Part shown: piece after piece, positions 31,205-44,725 of the stretch
Position numbering within the stretch: the stretch's first letter is position 1
Layout: each line of letters starts with the position of its first letter
From: Nymphaea colorata
Taxonomy: Eukaryota > Streptophyta > Magnoliopsida > Nymphaeales > Nymphaeaceae
Assembly: GCF_008831285.2 (NCBI RefSeq)
Contig: NC_045148.1
Location: forward strand, 20,763,002 to 20,827,001
DNA: 64,000 nucleotides
Direction of reading: 5' to 3'
Translations under genes and position numbers: made by a program
The notes under the pieces: generated by a model
What the model was told of the DNA's origin: nothing
Seen by the model: the letters and a program-made list of their open reading frames with translations, nothing else
Database searches by the model: none

Positions 31205-34200
31205 ATGAAAAGAAGAAACCTCCAGCAGATGCAACAGAACCAATGGAAGTACAAAATTATTGCTTTCCTGTTGATCACTTGTTGTCTAGGGAGCTTTGTG
31301 TTGATGCATATGTGGCACAACCGCATTAAGCTCCAGTTATTATCTCGGGAGCCTAAGATTTCATTTCTTTTTATAGCACGGAACCGGCTCTCTTTAGATC
31401 TTGTCTGGGATGAGTTTTTTCAGGTTGTTCCTTTTTCCTCTAAAATTTCTAAAATTTCAGAAAATTTTAGTTTTCACTCAATTGCATCAATTTAGGACTT
31501 CTTTTTAGACATTGCCGATAAAGCTTGAGCCTATGTCATGCATATTCTTGTGACAAAAAAAAGAGTTAGCTTTTTATAATATTTGGTAACAAAGCGACAT
31601 ACAATACGCAATCAGTAAAACTGGAGTGCATGAATAAGTAAGCTATCTATGCATGTGGAAAGATGGCAGCTTAATAGGATTGTCGGATCATGCATGTGAG
31701 CTGTTAATCAAAGAGGGCTTAGTGGATAGAGGATCTTCAATCACTGGTTGTCGTATTCAACATCTCCCAACAAGGACATGACTCCCTTTAATAATTTCAT
31801 TAGCTCTGGTGTTTTTAACCGCATTGAACATCACTTGAGTTGCATATTAATTACACCATGCTATAGCATATTCTTGTTAGGAAAGGAATGTATCTTTGTG
31901 CCCGCAAGGGTCAATCGGAAGGTGGTTTTCTGTAATGTGGATTATTTATGTTAATTCCACTTCAGGAGTTAGAAAAACACAAGGATAACAGCAACAAGCA
32001 TTATACTAATGGGAAACTAAAAATATGCAAATCTCTCCCTCCATTTTCCCTCTCTTATATGCAGAATTAGAATTCTTCCAATATACTGGGAGATGTTCGC
32101 ACAATGAGTTGAGTAACTTGAGCTCGAGCTCGACTTCTATAAGCTTGGCTAAGTTTGAGCCTTATTCAAATGAGCCGAGCTTGAACGAGGCAGGCTCAGC
32201 TTGTTTAAGCACAATCAGGCTCATTGAATGTGCATATGTACAATATGTTTCTTCTTGTTGTCGCAAGAAATGCTTTGGGATCAATGGGTGCCTCTTTCAT
32301 TTTCTAAAAAGATATTTTTAGTTCAAGCTCATGATTGCATTTTCTATGCTAGAGAAAAGAAATTATATACATGGCTTTGGCTACGCTCTTAGTCAAGCCA
32401 AGCTAATACGTTCAAGCTTGAGCTGGGCTGCCTAGGACTCAAACCTAATTTGAGCTGTCTGACTGTGGGTCAAATTCAGCTCATGAACAGCCTTAATGAA
32501 GGTTACTGTATATCAGAATCTTCATGTAGAAAAGGAGATGAATTGAGCTTTTCATATCATTATCGAACTACAGCATGGACTTTACACTTCACTTGTGCAA
32601 GCTGTTTCACAACATAGCAACAGATACATATCACAGTTTCCAACACTAAAAAATTAACGAGGTGTAATAAGCCTGTTCTCGCATTTTGTATCTTGTCTTA
32701 CTTGTTTCAGTTACATTAGATATGTTGATTTTCTTGACTGAGATAGTTCTAACACCAGGAAGATTCCTCATTAAGGTGTCACTTGTGAGCATGAAAGCAA
32801 TAATCTGATTGGGCTTTTCTTCCCACCGTTTCTCAGGGAGCAAAAGAGCCTCTATTTTCAATATTTGTTCATTCAAGGCCTGGGTTTGTGTTTAGCAAGG
32901 CAACAACAAAGTCGGCATATTTTCTTGGCCGTCAAGTCAGTGACAGCATACAGGTTTGTGGCGATCAAATTGATATCTACATGAATGTTAACGTTAACTT
33001 GGAAATGAATCTATGTTTTCTTTTTCCCTTTGCCTTCTTGATGGTGTTTTATGGTTTGGGACACGTGATTGTCTTTCCTGTCCCCTCCTCTGTCAGAGCC
33101 TGTAATGGTTATTATAAATTCTTTACTTTTTAAAACTTTAAATCTTTATTCTGTTGCATTCCATCAGGAAATTGTTAACTAACCTATTTCCACTCGAGGA
33201 CGGAAGGTTAATTCTAACCTCAAAGGAAAAAGTAAATTCACTACCTCTCCTGGACATGTTATTTTTCTTGTCATAATCGGTATCTTTTTGCTAAGTATCT
33301 GCTTGCTATTTTCTCGTCTATTAATATATTATATTTTGAAAGTAATCCTTTTTCTTACTAGAAGTCCGTGTTTCTTTTAGTTTTCATAGTAATTCTTGGA
33401 TGGAGCTCATATGGAAAACTGATTATGAATCTTCATAATATTTTGACTTATGTTCTCATCCATAATCTCAGGTAGATTGGGGGGAGGCCAGCATGATTCA
33501 AGCTGAGCGTATTTTGCTTCAGCATGCCTTGAAGGATCCACTAAATCAAAGATTTGTTTTTCTGTCTGATAGGTGGGTTTGTCTACCTTGGTATTGCATT
33601 CATGTGGTTTGAGCATCTTAGTATGAGCAAATATTACCAAAATTCATGAATGAAATAGGCATGATAAGAAAAATTTACTTCTGAGGCTGTAAATGGCCAT
33701 TCATTCATGTTAATTGATGTTGCAGAGTTGCCATTTAATAGAACAGGTTTCCCTTAAAAAAATGTTTCACTTGACTCCCATATCTATTATGCAAAATATT
33801 TTCTGTGAATAGTATTTCTACTACAAAAGATTTCTGTGATTGTAGAAGTGGAGAAGTTTCTTGTCCATCGTACTCATGGACTGTAACTCAGAAGATTAAT
33901 GTTCGGGTCCCATGGTTTGGTGCATTTAGTGGTTCTATAATTTGGACAGCAGAAACTTCCTTAGAGCAGAACAGCGGATCTGAATCCTTTCTAGTTTAAT
34001 CGACTTTTTCATAGGGACGATTGAGCCTGGTTGCTGGTAAGCTTCTTGAAATGACTGACTAGACTTGGTAGTTCATGACTTAGCGTGGATCCAGCATCCG
34101 AGTTGAGAGACATAACTTTCTCCTATGGGTACCGTTGGTATATTTAACTTTAATGATGGAATTAATAACTGGGATTTTTCTTTAATTTAAAGAACTGTGG

Positions 34201-37125
34201 TATACACTAGTTAGGGAATTTGTTTGTGTAGCATATCATTCTGCAATTCTATTCCTTCCTTTCCGGTCTTTGGAGATAGAGTTGGCCTCACCAAGTAACA
34301 GCAGCCGTTAGAAATGACTGAAAACCACCATGTTGTCACTATCAAACATCATTTTGCATAAATCCAGAATTAGGATTGATTTGTCAAAACATAGGTTGGG
34401 ATGATAAGATTGGTTTATCAATGGATGAATGGCCTTCCTCCTCTGACTCTCACGTAGATGCTTATGCTCTTCTATTTTTATGTATTGGCAGTTGTATTCC
34501 CTTGTACAACTTCAGCTACATATACGACTACATAATGTCTTCATCAACAAGTTTTGTTGACAGGTAGCTAATGTTCTTTCTCTCAGCCTCTCCTTTGTTG
34601 CATGGGTCGACACTGTTTTCTAATTCTCATTTTTTTTATGAGTGGTTTTCAGTTTTCTTCTTCATGTTTCTCCCTTTCTTTTTTTTCTGGACATGCTTCA
34701 ATTGCCCTTGCTACTGACCATTATGTAAGAAAAAGAATCTGAATTCATTTGCTGCTTTTCTGTTCAAATTTTTCATTCATTGAAGAAACTTTTGCCGTTC
34801 TGCAACCTATTTCTTTATGTGTGCTGGAATGCTGTTATAATTATCAAAGAGCAGATTCCTGTGTTGAGTGAAGCAGTATTGATTTAAATGATCATTTACA
34901 CTTCAAACAGCTTTGCTGACACAAAACATGGTCGATATAATCCAAAAATGCATCCAATAGTCCCTGTTACTAGTTGGAGGAAGGGATCCCAGGTAAGATA
35001 CGGGAGCCTATTTTTTTGGTGAAGGTTGTCTCTACTTTTTATTGTCATTTCACCTGCAACATATTCTCCATGATTGTTTATCCTCATTTGTTTTACCATT
35101 TCTTCTTTTTACAGTGGACTGTTTTGATCAGAAAACATGCTGAGGTCATAGTGGAGGATGAAGTGGTTTTTCCAGTTTTTCAGCTGCATTGCAAGGTTTG
35201 CAGAGCTCTCAATCAGGGTTTTTATGTATTTGGTCAGGCCTGGAACGATATAGTTGAGGTCTTTTATTAGCTTTTTGGCAGCGGATTCTACTTGAAGTCT
35301 CGAGTTCAACAAACATTCTCTTTTCTAGGAATGTCTATGATCTAAAGCTGCCAAAAAGTTTTCTCGCTCTTAATCCTTTTGCAATGGGGTTGGTGTGCTT
35401 GGGAAATTGAAAACAAGCTTCTCAGTTTTTCTACCGTGACAGAGCATGCAATTCATTAGCTCTTCCGATTATTCTTTAATCATTTATTTCTTGAATATTG
35501 TCTTTACAGCCATATTGTTTCGCTTGGTCTACTGAATCGTTTAACATTTGCAGCGGAGGTCACTTCCAGAGTTTTGGAGGGATAAACCCTTTGTAAGTAC
35601 TTGTCAAACAAGATTGATATAACGATGTGTCCCCAAGTTTGATTTGCTTTACATATTTGCTTTCATGTGAAAATATAAAGAAATAGCTGGTTTTCTTGGT
35701 ACCTTGCTAACCAATGCATCTTTGATGTAAGATATAAAATTCTAGATCTTGGAGTTCTATATTCTGACACGAAGTGGTTCCTTTTTTAGCCTGCGGATCC
35801 ATCCAAAGAGCATAACTGCATACCTGATGAACATTATGTCCAGACACTTTTGGCAGTAAGTTACTGTAGAATCCTTGATTTAGACCATGAAATTCATTAC
35901 TTGTGCATAAAATTGTTTTTCTGTAGCCTCTTTGCATTACCAATGCATAAAATTTCATTTGTCACTCCAAGTTAGAGAAATGCACAGCCTTACCCCTATA
36001 ACGTTGTTAAGGTGGTCAAATACGATCACCTCATCTATGTACTTGTTCCTGAAGCTGCAATTGGTGGCCACTGTTTTCTCTCTTCAACTGCATAAATTCG
36101 TTGGTGGTCATTGCATTCTTGTAGCTGATTCTGTATGTTTTTGTGACCTTTCTTCATCATTGATTTCCAGCACAAGGGGCTTGAGAAGGAAATAACTAGA
36201 AGACCGTTGACCCACTCTGCATGGGATTTGTCAGCCTCAAAAGATCCTGAAAGACGAGGATGGCATCCACTTTCCTACAAATTTTCAGATGCTACAGCAA
36301 AACTTATTCAAGACATAAAGGTACGAAGAATGCAATCAGGATCAGTTCTGAAACATTATTTTTCAATCTGGTGTACCTTACAAGTTGGGAAGATATCATA
36401 TAGTTTGAGACCCAATAGAATGAAAAGGCATTGAATCTGTATGCAGTAATGGTGGAAAAAGGATGAGCTAGACTAATGTCCAAGAGCGTGGCGTCACGAC
36501 TTTTACTACCGCACTCGATAATCTAGAGAAGATGAGAGAAATAATATAATGGATCAATTTATCAAGTCAAGTATCTTATTTCTCGAAACCTCTGTTCACT
36601 TTGTTGGTATTTTGTATAGTGGCTGGTAATACTTGTTCATTCCTTTTGACACAATATGTTGGCATCTGTTTTTAACAAAGGAAATACGGACTTACATTTT
36701 GGTTGTTTTCAAATCTAAATCTGGCACAGATTTTCGTTAGCAAATTCTGATCCCATCTATTAAATAGATGAGAACGAGCGGCAAGTTGGCAACTGTATTT
36801 TGTTTTACTCGTATCCTTGTCCTGATTTGACCGTTCCTTTTGCAGGCAATTGATAATATACACTACGAGACCGAGAACAGAAGAGAATGGTGCAGCAGCA
36901 AGGGCCGACCATCCGCATGTTTTCTTTTCGCCAGGAAATTCACTCGGCCTGCTGCACTCCGCCTTATTAATACGGTAAGCACTGCCCCACGTTGGGTTAG
37001 TAATGATTCGTGTTCTTCAACTAAAACTCGTTATGCTCGTCGACTTTCTCGTGCTCATCGACCTATGTGCCTGTTTGCTGGTTCCTTGGTTTCCTTTCAT
37101 GCAGGCTCTGTTGAATTTCCAGTAG
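31205..37125 (+). CDS. Core-2/I-branching beta-1,6-GlcNAc-transferase-like (GT14, DUF266)
   Basis: Eleven exons: 31205-31423, 32837-32953, 33472-33572, 34492-34563, 34911-34992, 35115-35195, 35554-35592, 35790-35855, 36171-36320, 36846-36974 and 37105-37125. They join in phase with GT-AG introns to give 358 residues, near the usual plant DUF266 size. The N-terminus (KIIAFLLITCCLGSFVLMHMW, residues 17-37) is a signal anchor typical of type II Golgi enzymes. Family motifs in order: PKISFLFIARN, SIFVHSRPGFVF, EASMIQAERILL, NQRFVFLSD, CIPLYNFSYIYDYIM, RYNPKMHPIVP, WRKGSQWTVLIRKHAE, NCIPDEHYVQTLLA, GWHPLSYKFSDAT and CFLFARKFTRPAALRL. The precise sugar substrate of plant members is mostly unknown. 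Exon 7 is only 39 nt. The frame is clean throughout, so the gene should be functional. Confidence 0.93.
32101..32500. repeat. Possible MITE-like insertion in GT14 intron 1
   Basis: The sequence between exons 1 and 2 is rich in GAGCTCGAGCTCG, GAGCCGAGCTTGA and inverted forms (TTCAAGCTTGAGCTGGGCT). This kind of palindromic low-diversity sequence is often found in plant MITEs. I could not define its ends or a target duplication. Confidence 0.3.
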
Positions 37126-39270
37126 TATTATTCTTGCATTGAGAAAGCCGGTGATGGTTTTGTATCTGCTGTCTATTACAAAAACCCCGATGGCATCATC
37201 AAACAACGTCAACCGCAGAAGCTGCTTATTCTCCTTACAGCACCCCCCTAGCCTTGAACAGTTTATTCCGCCAACTCTTCCATCAACAAAATAAGTAGCC
37301 ATACTGGCGTCATAGGAGAGTATCATATGTTCTTGTGTGTGCTAAATAAGATGAGCTGTGCATCTTGACGAAACCAAAGGAGAAAAAGGATTGTTTGTAT
37401 GCGAAAAATAAAGCAAGTGCACTCTGCATCCTCGATACTATGCGTGTTTTCTGTGTGTGTGTGTGCGTGTAAGAGAGTGTAAGAGAGAGAGAGAGAGAGC
37501 CTCTGTCCGAGCAAATATCCTGCTGTGCTGCACGTCCATCCAATTTTTTTTTTCCCTCCAGCATTTCAACGTGGGTAATCGTTTGAGGCTTCCGAATGAA
37601 GCAATCTCTAAGATACTTGGCATATAATCGATACGAGCATATATCTTGGGATTAGCAGGCGAAGTTATGTTGACAAATATGCGTGAAATTAACCAAATGA
37701 TTGAGAACATATAAATCAACTCTGCATTTGTATTCTGGACCTAATGAGGCATCATTATATAATTTTTTTTCAGAAGGAAATAAAGAAAAAATGCAAAGTT
37801 ACATTTCTACCTCGTTGCCGACCGTTGTCATACTAAATTCGCCTGACGTATGACTCTCTAAAGCATTGATCCAATTCTTATTATCATTTAAGAGAAAAGT
37901 TGCTATGACTTTCTCCTCCCATCTAAAGGTTGTACCCTCTACTGGGGCCAGTGGCTGCGGGGCAATCACGATCAGAGAACAAGATACTAGGAACCAAAAA
38001 ATAGGTTCTGTTTTTTCAATATTGTTTAAAGTACATGTTCATTTTCTACGCACACACGGTTAGGGGTTTGCTTAGCAGTCAAAAAAATAAAAAACCAGTA
38101 CATCTTAAGGACAATGTCAGCAGATTCTATTCGAACGGGATGTATTCTTTACCACATACGCTTTTTCGAATCTTCACACATTTGGATTCGAATACAAAAC
38201 AACAAAAAAAAATCTATAATATATCTATATCCCAATTCACAAACCGAAGCCTATCAAAATCTGATCGTCAGATTAATATCCCAATCCACACGACTTTGAA
38301 ACCCAATCTTAATATACAAGTTTCAAAATATAAAGACATTGCATATAGTATGTTTATTAAATTTATAACCGATCTGAATCCAATCGAATGCCATCCCTTA
38401 AGTCCAAATCAGATCCAATTTCTTAATTTCATATCAAGTTTTTCCCAATATCCATTTTTTTAAAACGATTCAACCAAATATCAGATCTAAATTGATGACA
38501 TTCCTAGTGAAACTCGAAGAAGAAATATATCAAATAATCACCCAATTCATCGCCCACTGAACCAAGTTGACATGAAAAGATCAGCATCCCCAAAGTTTGG
38601 ATAATCATTTTTTATTAAGCAGAAAAATTTTGGGTTAGTATTCAATTCCAGCCAGCTCAAACATATAACCTAATGGACCTTCTTTGGAATTGGTTTAGGT
38701 TCCACATTTGGTTTCACATTCATGACTTAGTATTCCAAAGTTTGCAGTTTTTTATCGAAATGGATAGAAGCCAAGAGGTCGAAGACCTTACCAGGAAACC
38801 ACGTTTATTTTAATTATATTATTATCAGTAGATAATAGAACCAGTCGCAAGTGTTCTAATTTCAAGCTGCTAATTTGATATTATTCCATACTCTTGATAT
38901 GCTTTGTCAAGTTACAGGTAGCTTGATCATATACAGAAGATATCCATTGTCGATAGCGAATACCGTAATTGCATGGCCTGAATTGTCACAGTTGATGTAA
39001 CCTTATGCATGACAAAAACATAATTTAGATGAAGGGTGGCATAGATTTTGGGACTATTCGTTCTAGAAGTGGCAAGAACTTACCTGTTCAAACTAGCTGA
39101 TGCTGCAAAAAAAGCAGACATCTTCAATACCCCTGCGTCATCTCTGCACTAACAGTTCTTTGGCACTAATGATGGTGAAGGATGGCGCAGTCGTTGATCT
39201 CTTTCCTCCAAGAGGCCTCCATCTCTTCCTGTAGAGAAATGTGAAAGGAAAATTGATACTGGGCACCAAT
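37126..39270. other. Convergent spacer between GT14 and CRAL-TRIO genes
   Basis: It holds the 3' UTRs of both genes, a short GT/GA-rich microsatellite (about 37449-37499), and AT-rich sequence (37740-38560) with frequent ATCCAATT and CAAATC words. No gene is evident. Confidence 0.55.
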
Positions 39271-42200
39271 TCAGCCTCTGAAGTTCGGAGGTATTGTTGC
39301 CTCTGTGAAGTACTCCCTTCGGACAGTGTCTGACGAGCAAAACCTTACCTTCAAAAGAGTTCAGAAAAAATCCATCAGCAGGAAAAATAGACTAAAAGAA
39401 TGAACTGAGACTAAAAATGCTACATTCTTCTGTTGAATGAATAAGGTCTCTAAACCCATCGACGCCCATTCTGCGCCATCTTTGCTGCAGCATTGATTGA
39501 ACGAAAGTCTTTGAGAACACATGCATTTATGTAACTGAACATTTTGTATAAATTTAAATGCAAACAATTTATGAATACATAGTTTACGCACCTGCAGCCT
39601 GATGCTGCATCTTCTTATCAATAGACGGAAGTAGAAAGCAGATCAAATACTTGGTCTCAAGAAAACAGAGAAATGAATATAAACTAAAAATAAATAAAAA
39701 CCTTAAGGGTCAAACTACCAATTCATACTGTATACGTAAAGAGAAACCACACATGAAAATTTAACCATACAAAAGTAGATTCATTAACAATAAAGAATCA
39801 CAAAAGTTTGTTCTCATTAGTATAAACATACCAAACTTGCATATGATCTCAATAAAGGCTTCACTAACTGCCAAATTGGCTGGAAAACAACAGGGGCGTC
39901 GACAAAAAGGACTTGACCCAGCCGCCGAGGATAGTAGTAATAAAAGACATCAATCTGCACCATCAGAAAAGAGAAACCATCTTATAAGGTGAAACCAATG
40001 CATACTGAATACCTATGAAGTATGAACATATGAAAAGCACATTCTAGTCTATAGAATATGAGTCCGGAGTTCTACAGATACAACATGCATTTAGTAAGAA
40101 AAGCCTCAAAGCAACAAATCAAGATGGTGACTTGACAGGAAATATAGCTCCTGTTTCTGCATGCAACTCGTCGAGCCTTAGTTCGGTTTCTGAATTTCAC
40201 CTTCCTTGATTAAGCCAAACTTCTCATGGTTCATAAGCAAAAGACATTCATGAGAAAATTTACTTGTATCAACGGGCACGATCATGAACAATTACAAGAA
40301 AACATAGACATTGGTCAGTAGCTGCGACTTCACATAGTAGAAAATATAAACTGAGAAAGACACCCTTTTGTAAAGCACATTTACATAAATAGATGTTGTT
40401 TTACATAAAAAGAACCAAAACAATGAAAAAAATGAGCATTTGCAACTTGATACTCTTACCAGGAACTTCAAAAATAAAATATCTCCATTTTCAGGGCCAA
40501 ATCCACGGAGATCAAATATTCCCAGAACCTCTCCTTTCCCAGCAGGCAATGAATTGATGATTTTCTCAATCAGAAAGACGCAGAGCTTTTCACTCTGCAA
40601 AGGATCATGCTTCTGACAAAAAAGGAAAAAGAACAAGGTTATACCAGGCAAACGTATCGAAAAACGAGAAAAAATTATGGAAAGTAAATTCTACAGACAA
40701 TTAAATCTGCATAACTGAGAAAGAAAAGAACAAAAAAAAACTGTCAGATGCAAGAGAATATCAAGCAGGCAATCATGGGGTACTCCAACCTGTTGGAACC
40801 AGTTCCTTCTTACAACGTATCTTATGTTTTTCGCTGGGCCCGTCTACTTAAATAAGAACTTTTATGGTAGTTGAGAATATACATGTCTACTTACCTAACC
40901 ATGACAGCTTTTGGTGCTTTCTTCCCAAGGGAAGGGGTTTGTTAATGCAATTGATAGGAAATGAATGATAGCAAATACAGTCACAGGAAAAAGCAGAGAA
41001 TTTTCATGGTACACTCGAAACAAGAATAGCTAAGAGAATGTGACATGTTGGCAGAACTTTTATGAACTCCAAGAACACAAAATGGAATTTTGCCAAAGAA
41101 CTCACTGCTGGGAAGTGTTTAGAGGCAATGACCACAAGAACTGGCCTACCATGAACATCAGGGAATTCATGCACATAGGCCTTGCCAGTCTTAGCAATCT
41201 CACTGACAGTGTCTTCTGAGAGATCTGACACACCAAACTCTCTACGCCATGTCTACAAAGGAAGTTTAAGACAAACACACATAGGAAAAAATTTACCAAA
41301 GACAACCATCTCAGAGGACCAATTACATCGAATCACAAGTGGATCTGTTCAAAAACAAAAACAAATCAGGTTTTCATGCTAACTATACAATTATCAGTTA
41401 CAATCTAAGAAGTCTGCTGTGACACACACTTTTAAAAGAATGAGCACCAAAAAATATGATTATCATAGTGCTGGATTTCCTATGCTTAGATAATAGTTAA
41501 AAAGCAAACTGGGGATATGCAACTGGCGGACAACCATTTTCTTTCATCCCTCTTGCAACATAAGTAAGAACATTTTGTTTCTTTGCATGAATGGAACTAA
41601 TCCATACCGAATATATTGTCTGTGCAGTATTCGAGATCCAGAACGTTCAGATCTTGAAAAGGCTGGTTTATAGCACGCGTGTCATTTCCTGAGTTCAAGG
41701 TCAGTCGAGAGCTTGCAACTTGCATCCGATGTGCCAGTTAATTAAGTAACTGGTCTGCTTTTTTGCTGTTTGAAAGATGCTTATTCTGTACGACTGTGTT
41801 GTATCAGCTAATTGCCTTGGCCTTGTCCAGGCTAGCTAGATGACTAAGACCAGTATTAGGCACCCCTATCAGGTAGGCTATAAAACTTCTGCTTCCATCC
41901 CCAAGCTTGTCTGGTCTGCTCAAGTGACTCTGCTTACCCAAAACCCGAGTTTAGAAGCTGAGAGCAACTTGACTATATTGAATTGTGACGCTCGTTAAAC
42001 CTAAGTACATCCTTTCAGGAAGTGCACTAGTTGCCAAAAATTTCTCATTTTCTAATAAACAAGGTGAAGAATGGCTTATTTAATAGATATAAATTAATTT
42101 CAAGCCAGAATATATCTCCTTTAATTGCTAGTTAAAATGAAACTGTGGAAATAAGGAAGGTTTTAAAAACAAAAAATCAGTGAATGTAGCACCGCAGCCT

Positions 42201-43647
42201 GTTCCACAAACAATTTAAATTCCAGATCATCTAACATAATTGATAAACATCTCTTTGTGGATACGATAGCTTTGGTAAGCTTTGAAATGGTTTCTTCAAT
42301 GTGAAACTTCCGATCCTTCAGAAACCACAGAATCATCTCATCGTCATCCCTTCCATAGCTGCCTAGTGGAAGCATGGGGTATTCTCTCTCTAGCTTGTTT
42401 TTCACTTCTAGTATGAGCTGCACAGTTCAGAATAAACAAAATGAAAGATTCTACAAAAGAAAAAGGCTGTAACACCAAAAGATCAACAGCATTGCCTAGA
42501 AACATATGCAGAAGAAAGTGAAAATAATTAATAAATCGTATGAAATAAAAAAGTTGAAAACTCATTTATTTAGTAGTTTTCCGGCAGTTAGATTTACTAC
42601 GAAATTAAAGCCCCCGGTCCAATTGGGTTCACCAGACATGTTGAGAAGGAAAATTCAAAGCCTTTGTCAACTTGAAGAACAGGCGTTGGCAACAGGAATT
42701 ACAGAGGTGCACGGATGATTATTGGATAACCGGAGTCAACCGAAGCAACATTTGAAGAGATAAGAACCATCCATCATCACCTACTTCTTCACATGGCTTA
42801 TAGACTCCAGAACTTCAAAGCAAAGGCTATTTAGGAACTTGGCGGCCAGGAAAAATTGCGAAAAGATGTTTACTTGGGGAAATTGCTAGGCCCCTCAACA
42901 TACTACTGTTTCCGCAGAAAGGAAGTTCCTATAATTTCCGAAATTTAAGAAAAAAACATTCTTTTCACGAAGAATCTCTAATAGCACCAGAGGGAGATAA
43001 AAAGGTTTCCCTCTTTAGTCTGTGCCTGAAAGACAAGCACTTTAGGCCCCCTATTTGGCTCTTATTATGACCAATGCCGGCCAGCAAGAAGCCAGTGTAC
43101 ACCATATGACCATGGAGACATGGATCAATTGTCAATAGAAGAGTTGCTACTGTCAGCCCTTGGCAATAGAAGCTAGAGCTTCAGAGAAGTTTCACTAGTT
43201 TTGGGTAGTCGTCTAACCCAGAACACTAACACAGAAGAAATGCTCAAAATAAGACTCTTACCCTCCTCCTGTCCTCCATCATCGCACTGCAGATGCATCA
43301 ATTGGACGAAAAAGCAAAGCTTAACAGAGCGCCAAAGAGTAAAAGGAAACAGCTAGTGCCATCCATTCGTGAAAGCAAAAACAAAAGTAGGAGAACGAAT
43401 GGTCGTGGATACATTATGCCGGGTCCTAAAAAAAAAAGGGATAGAGGAAAAACACAACTGCGTCGGCATTCAACCGGAGCGAGAGAGGAAGTACCTTCTG
43501 CTCATCGACGGACGATGACGTGGAGAGATTGTTGCGGAGGGACGACTTGCAGAGAAGGGCAGGAAGACTCCGCCCGGGCCGCCGGAGAGAGACGCTGGCA
43601 TTCCCATACACCAGAGGAAGAAGAGAAGAACGCACAGCGAACGCCAT
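39271..43647 (-). CDS. CRAL-TRIO domain (Sec14-like) lipid-transfer protein, probably plastid-targeted
   Basis: Six exons on the minus strand: 43647-43495, 42417-42265, 41252-41106, 40612-40460, 39954-39832 and 39348-39271. All introns are GT-AG and phase 0, giving 268 residues. Residues 1-51 are Ser/Arg/Leu-rich with few acidic residues, like a chloroplast transit peptide. Residues 52-110 form the CRAL-TRIO N-terminal helical part ([31 protein letters not shown]). The lipid-binding domain follows ([65 protein letters not shown]). The closest family I know is the Arabidopsis At5g63060-type Sec14-like protein of similar length. Lipid ligand and location are inferred. Exon 1 joins directly to the exon at 42417 (...DEQK|LILEV). 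Confidence 0.92.
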
Positions 43648-43667
43648 CTCTCTCTCTCTCTCTCTCT
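43648..43667. repeat. (TC)n directly before the CRAL-TRIO start codon
   Basis: The tract ends at the ATG of the CRAL-TRIO gene, so the transcript leader ends in a GA-repeat. Such GA/CT tracts are common in plant 5' UTRs. Confidence 0.9.
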
Positions 43668-44670
43668 GTGAGAGCTGCCTGGTGGCACTGGTGGCAGCCG
43701 CTGTTGATCAAATGGAACAATCTGTTCTACGTGTTTGGCGTCTCACCGTTGAGCTTCGGAATCAGACGAAGCTGAAGCAAGGTTTCTCCGGTGTTTTTTA
43801 CGTAATTTTCTGAACAGGAATAATCTAAATTACATATTTGAGATTCACTTTGTAAGCGATAAGACATTGTAACCGACAAAGTCTCTTTGGTATAACTATC
43901 CACTTGAATTCAACTTCTTGTCTTACTGATCATTATTTTGATCATATTCTGAAACGAGGCAGCAAGAAAGGAGTCGCATGTCTGGTAAGCTTATGAGATT
44001 GAATGAGCTTAATATGAACTGAATGGAGCTCATATTCAAAGATTAAAACAAATAAACTTACTTAATAAATAAAAACAACCAAATTGGCAGGCGGTATAGA
44101 TAGTAATGAATGATGCAAAACCTTCTTCGAAAGTCTATGACTCATAAGATAAGGTTGTATATTTTGGGCATGTTTGATTCAAGGAATGCCATTGTCCACA
44201 TATCCTAGAGTAAACAACACCAATGGCCACATACTCTATAGAAAACTAAACAACACCAATGGGGTGTGTGTGATAGGAAAAACATTGTGATAGATAGAAC
44301 ATCTCTCTCCCACTTGTGGCATAGATACATGGGGGGCTATTGCCCACATTACCCATCAAAAATTTTATTGGAATTAAAAAAAAAAACATTATGATAACTT
44401 AACAATTATATGGAGCGCCTACATTAGACCTGGACTGGTGACTAGAGTGTCTCTCAACCAAGTTTCATCACCGTGTCCGACCTATGAGATTTTATATAAC
44501 AGTAACAATATGAGATTTTTATACCACTAATTGAAAATTGGCTGGAAATCTTCCTGATTTTGGAACACAAAGTCATACATAAAATAAATAATCACAGGTT
44601 TTCCGTGTGTTTACTTTTTAAGAAACATAAGAAAAAAAAAACAGTGACCGCCGTATTTACCTTTTCGTGT

Positions 44671-44671
<1 letters not shown>
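43668..44671. other. Upstream region of the CRAL-TRIO gene, no gene seen
   Basis: AT-rich spacer, presumably with the CRAL-TRIO promoter. It contains a short direct duplication around 44210-44265 (CAACACCAATGG). No coding sequence was recognised. Confidence 0.5.

Positions 44672-44723
<52 letters not shown>
44672..44723. repeat. (TA)n microsatellite
   Basis: About 26 TA units. ORFs across it encode only an Ile-Tyr repeat and are artefacts. Confidence 0.97.

Positions 44724-44725
<2 letters not shown>

Noticed and set aside
43268-43292. A possible 25-nt mini-exon of the CRAL-TRIO gene (minus strand, flanked by GCAG and GTAAGA).
   Set aside because: Including it shifts the frame of the next exon, while joining exon 1 directly to 42417 keeps phase and gives the conserved [11 protein letters not shown] sequence.
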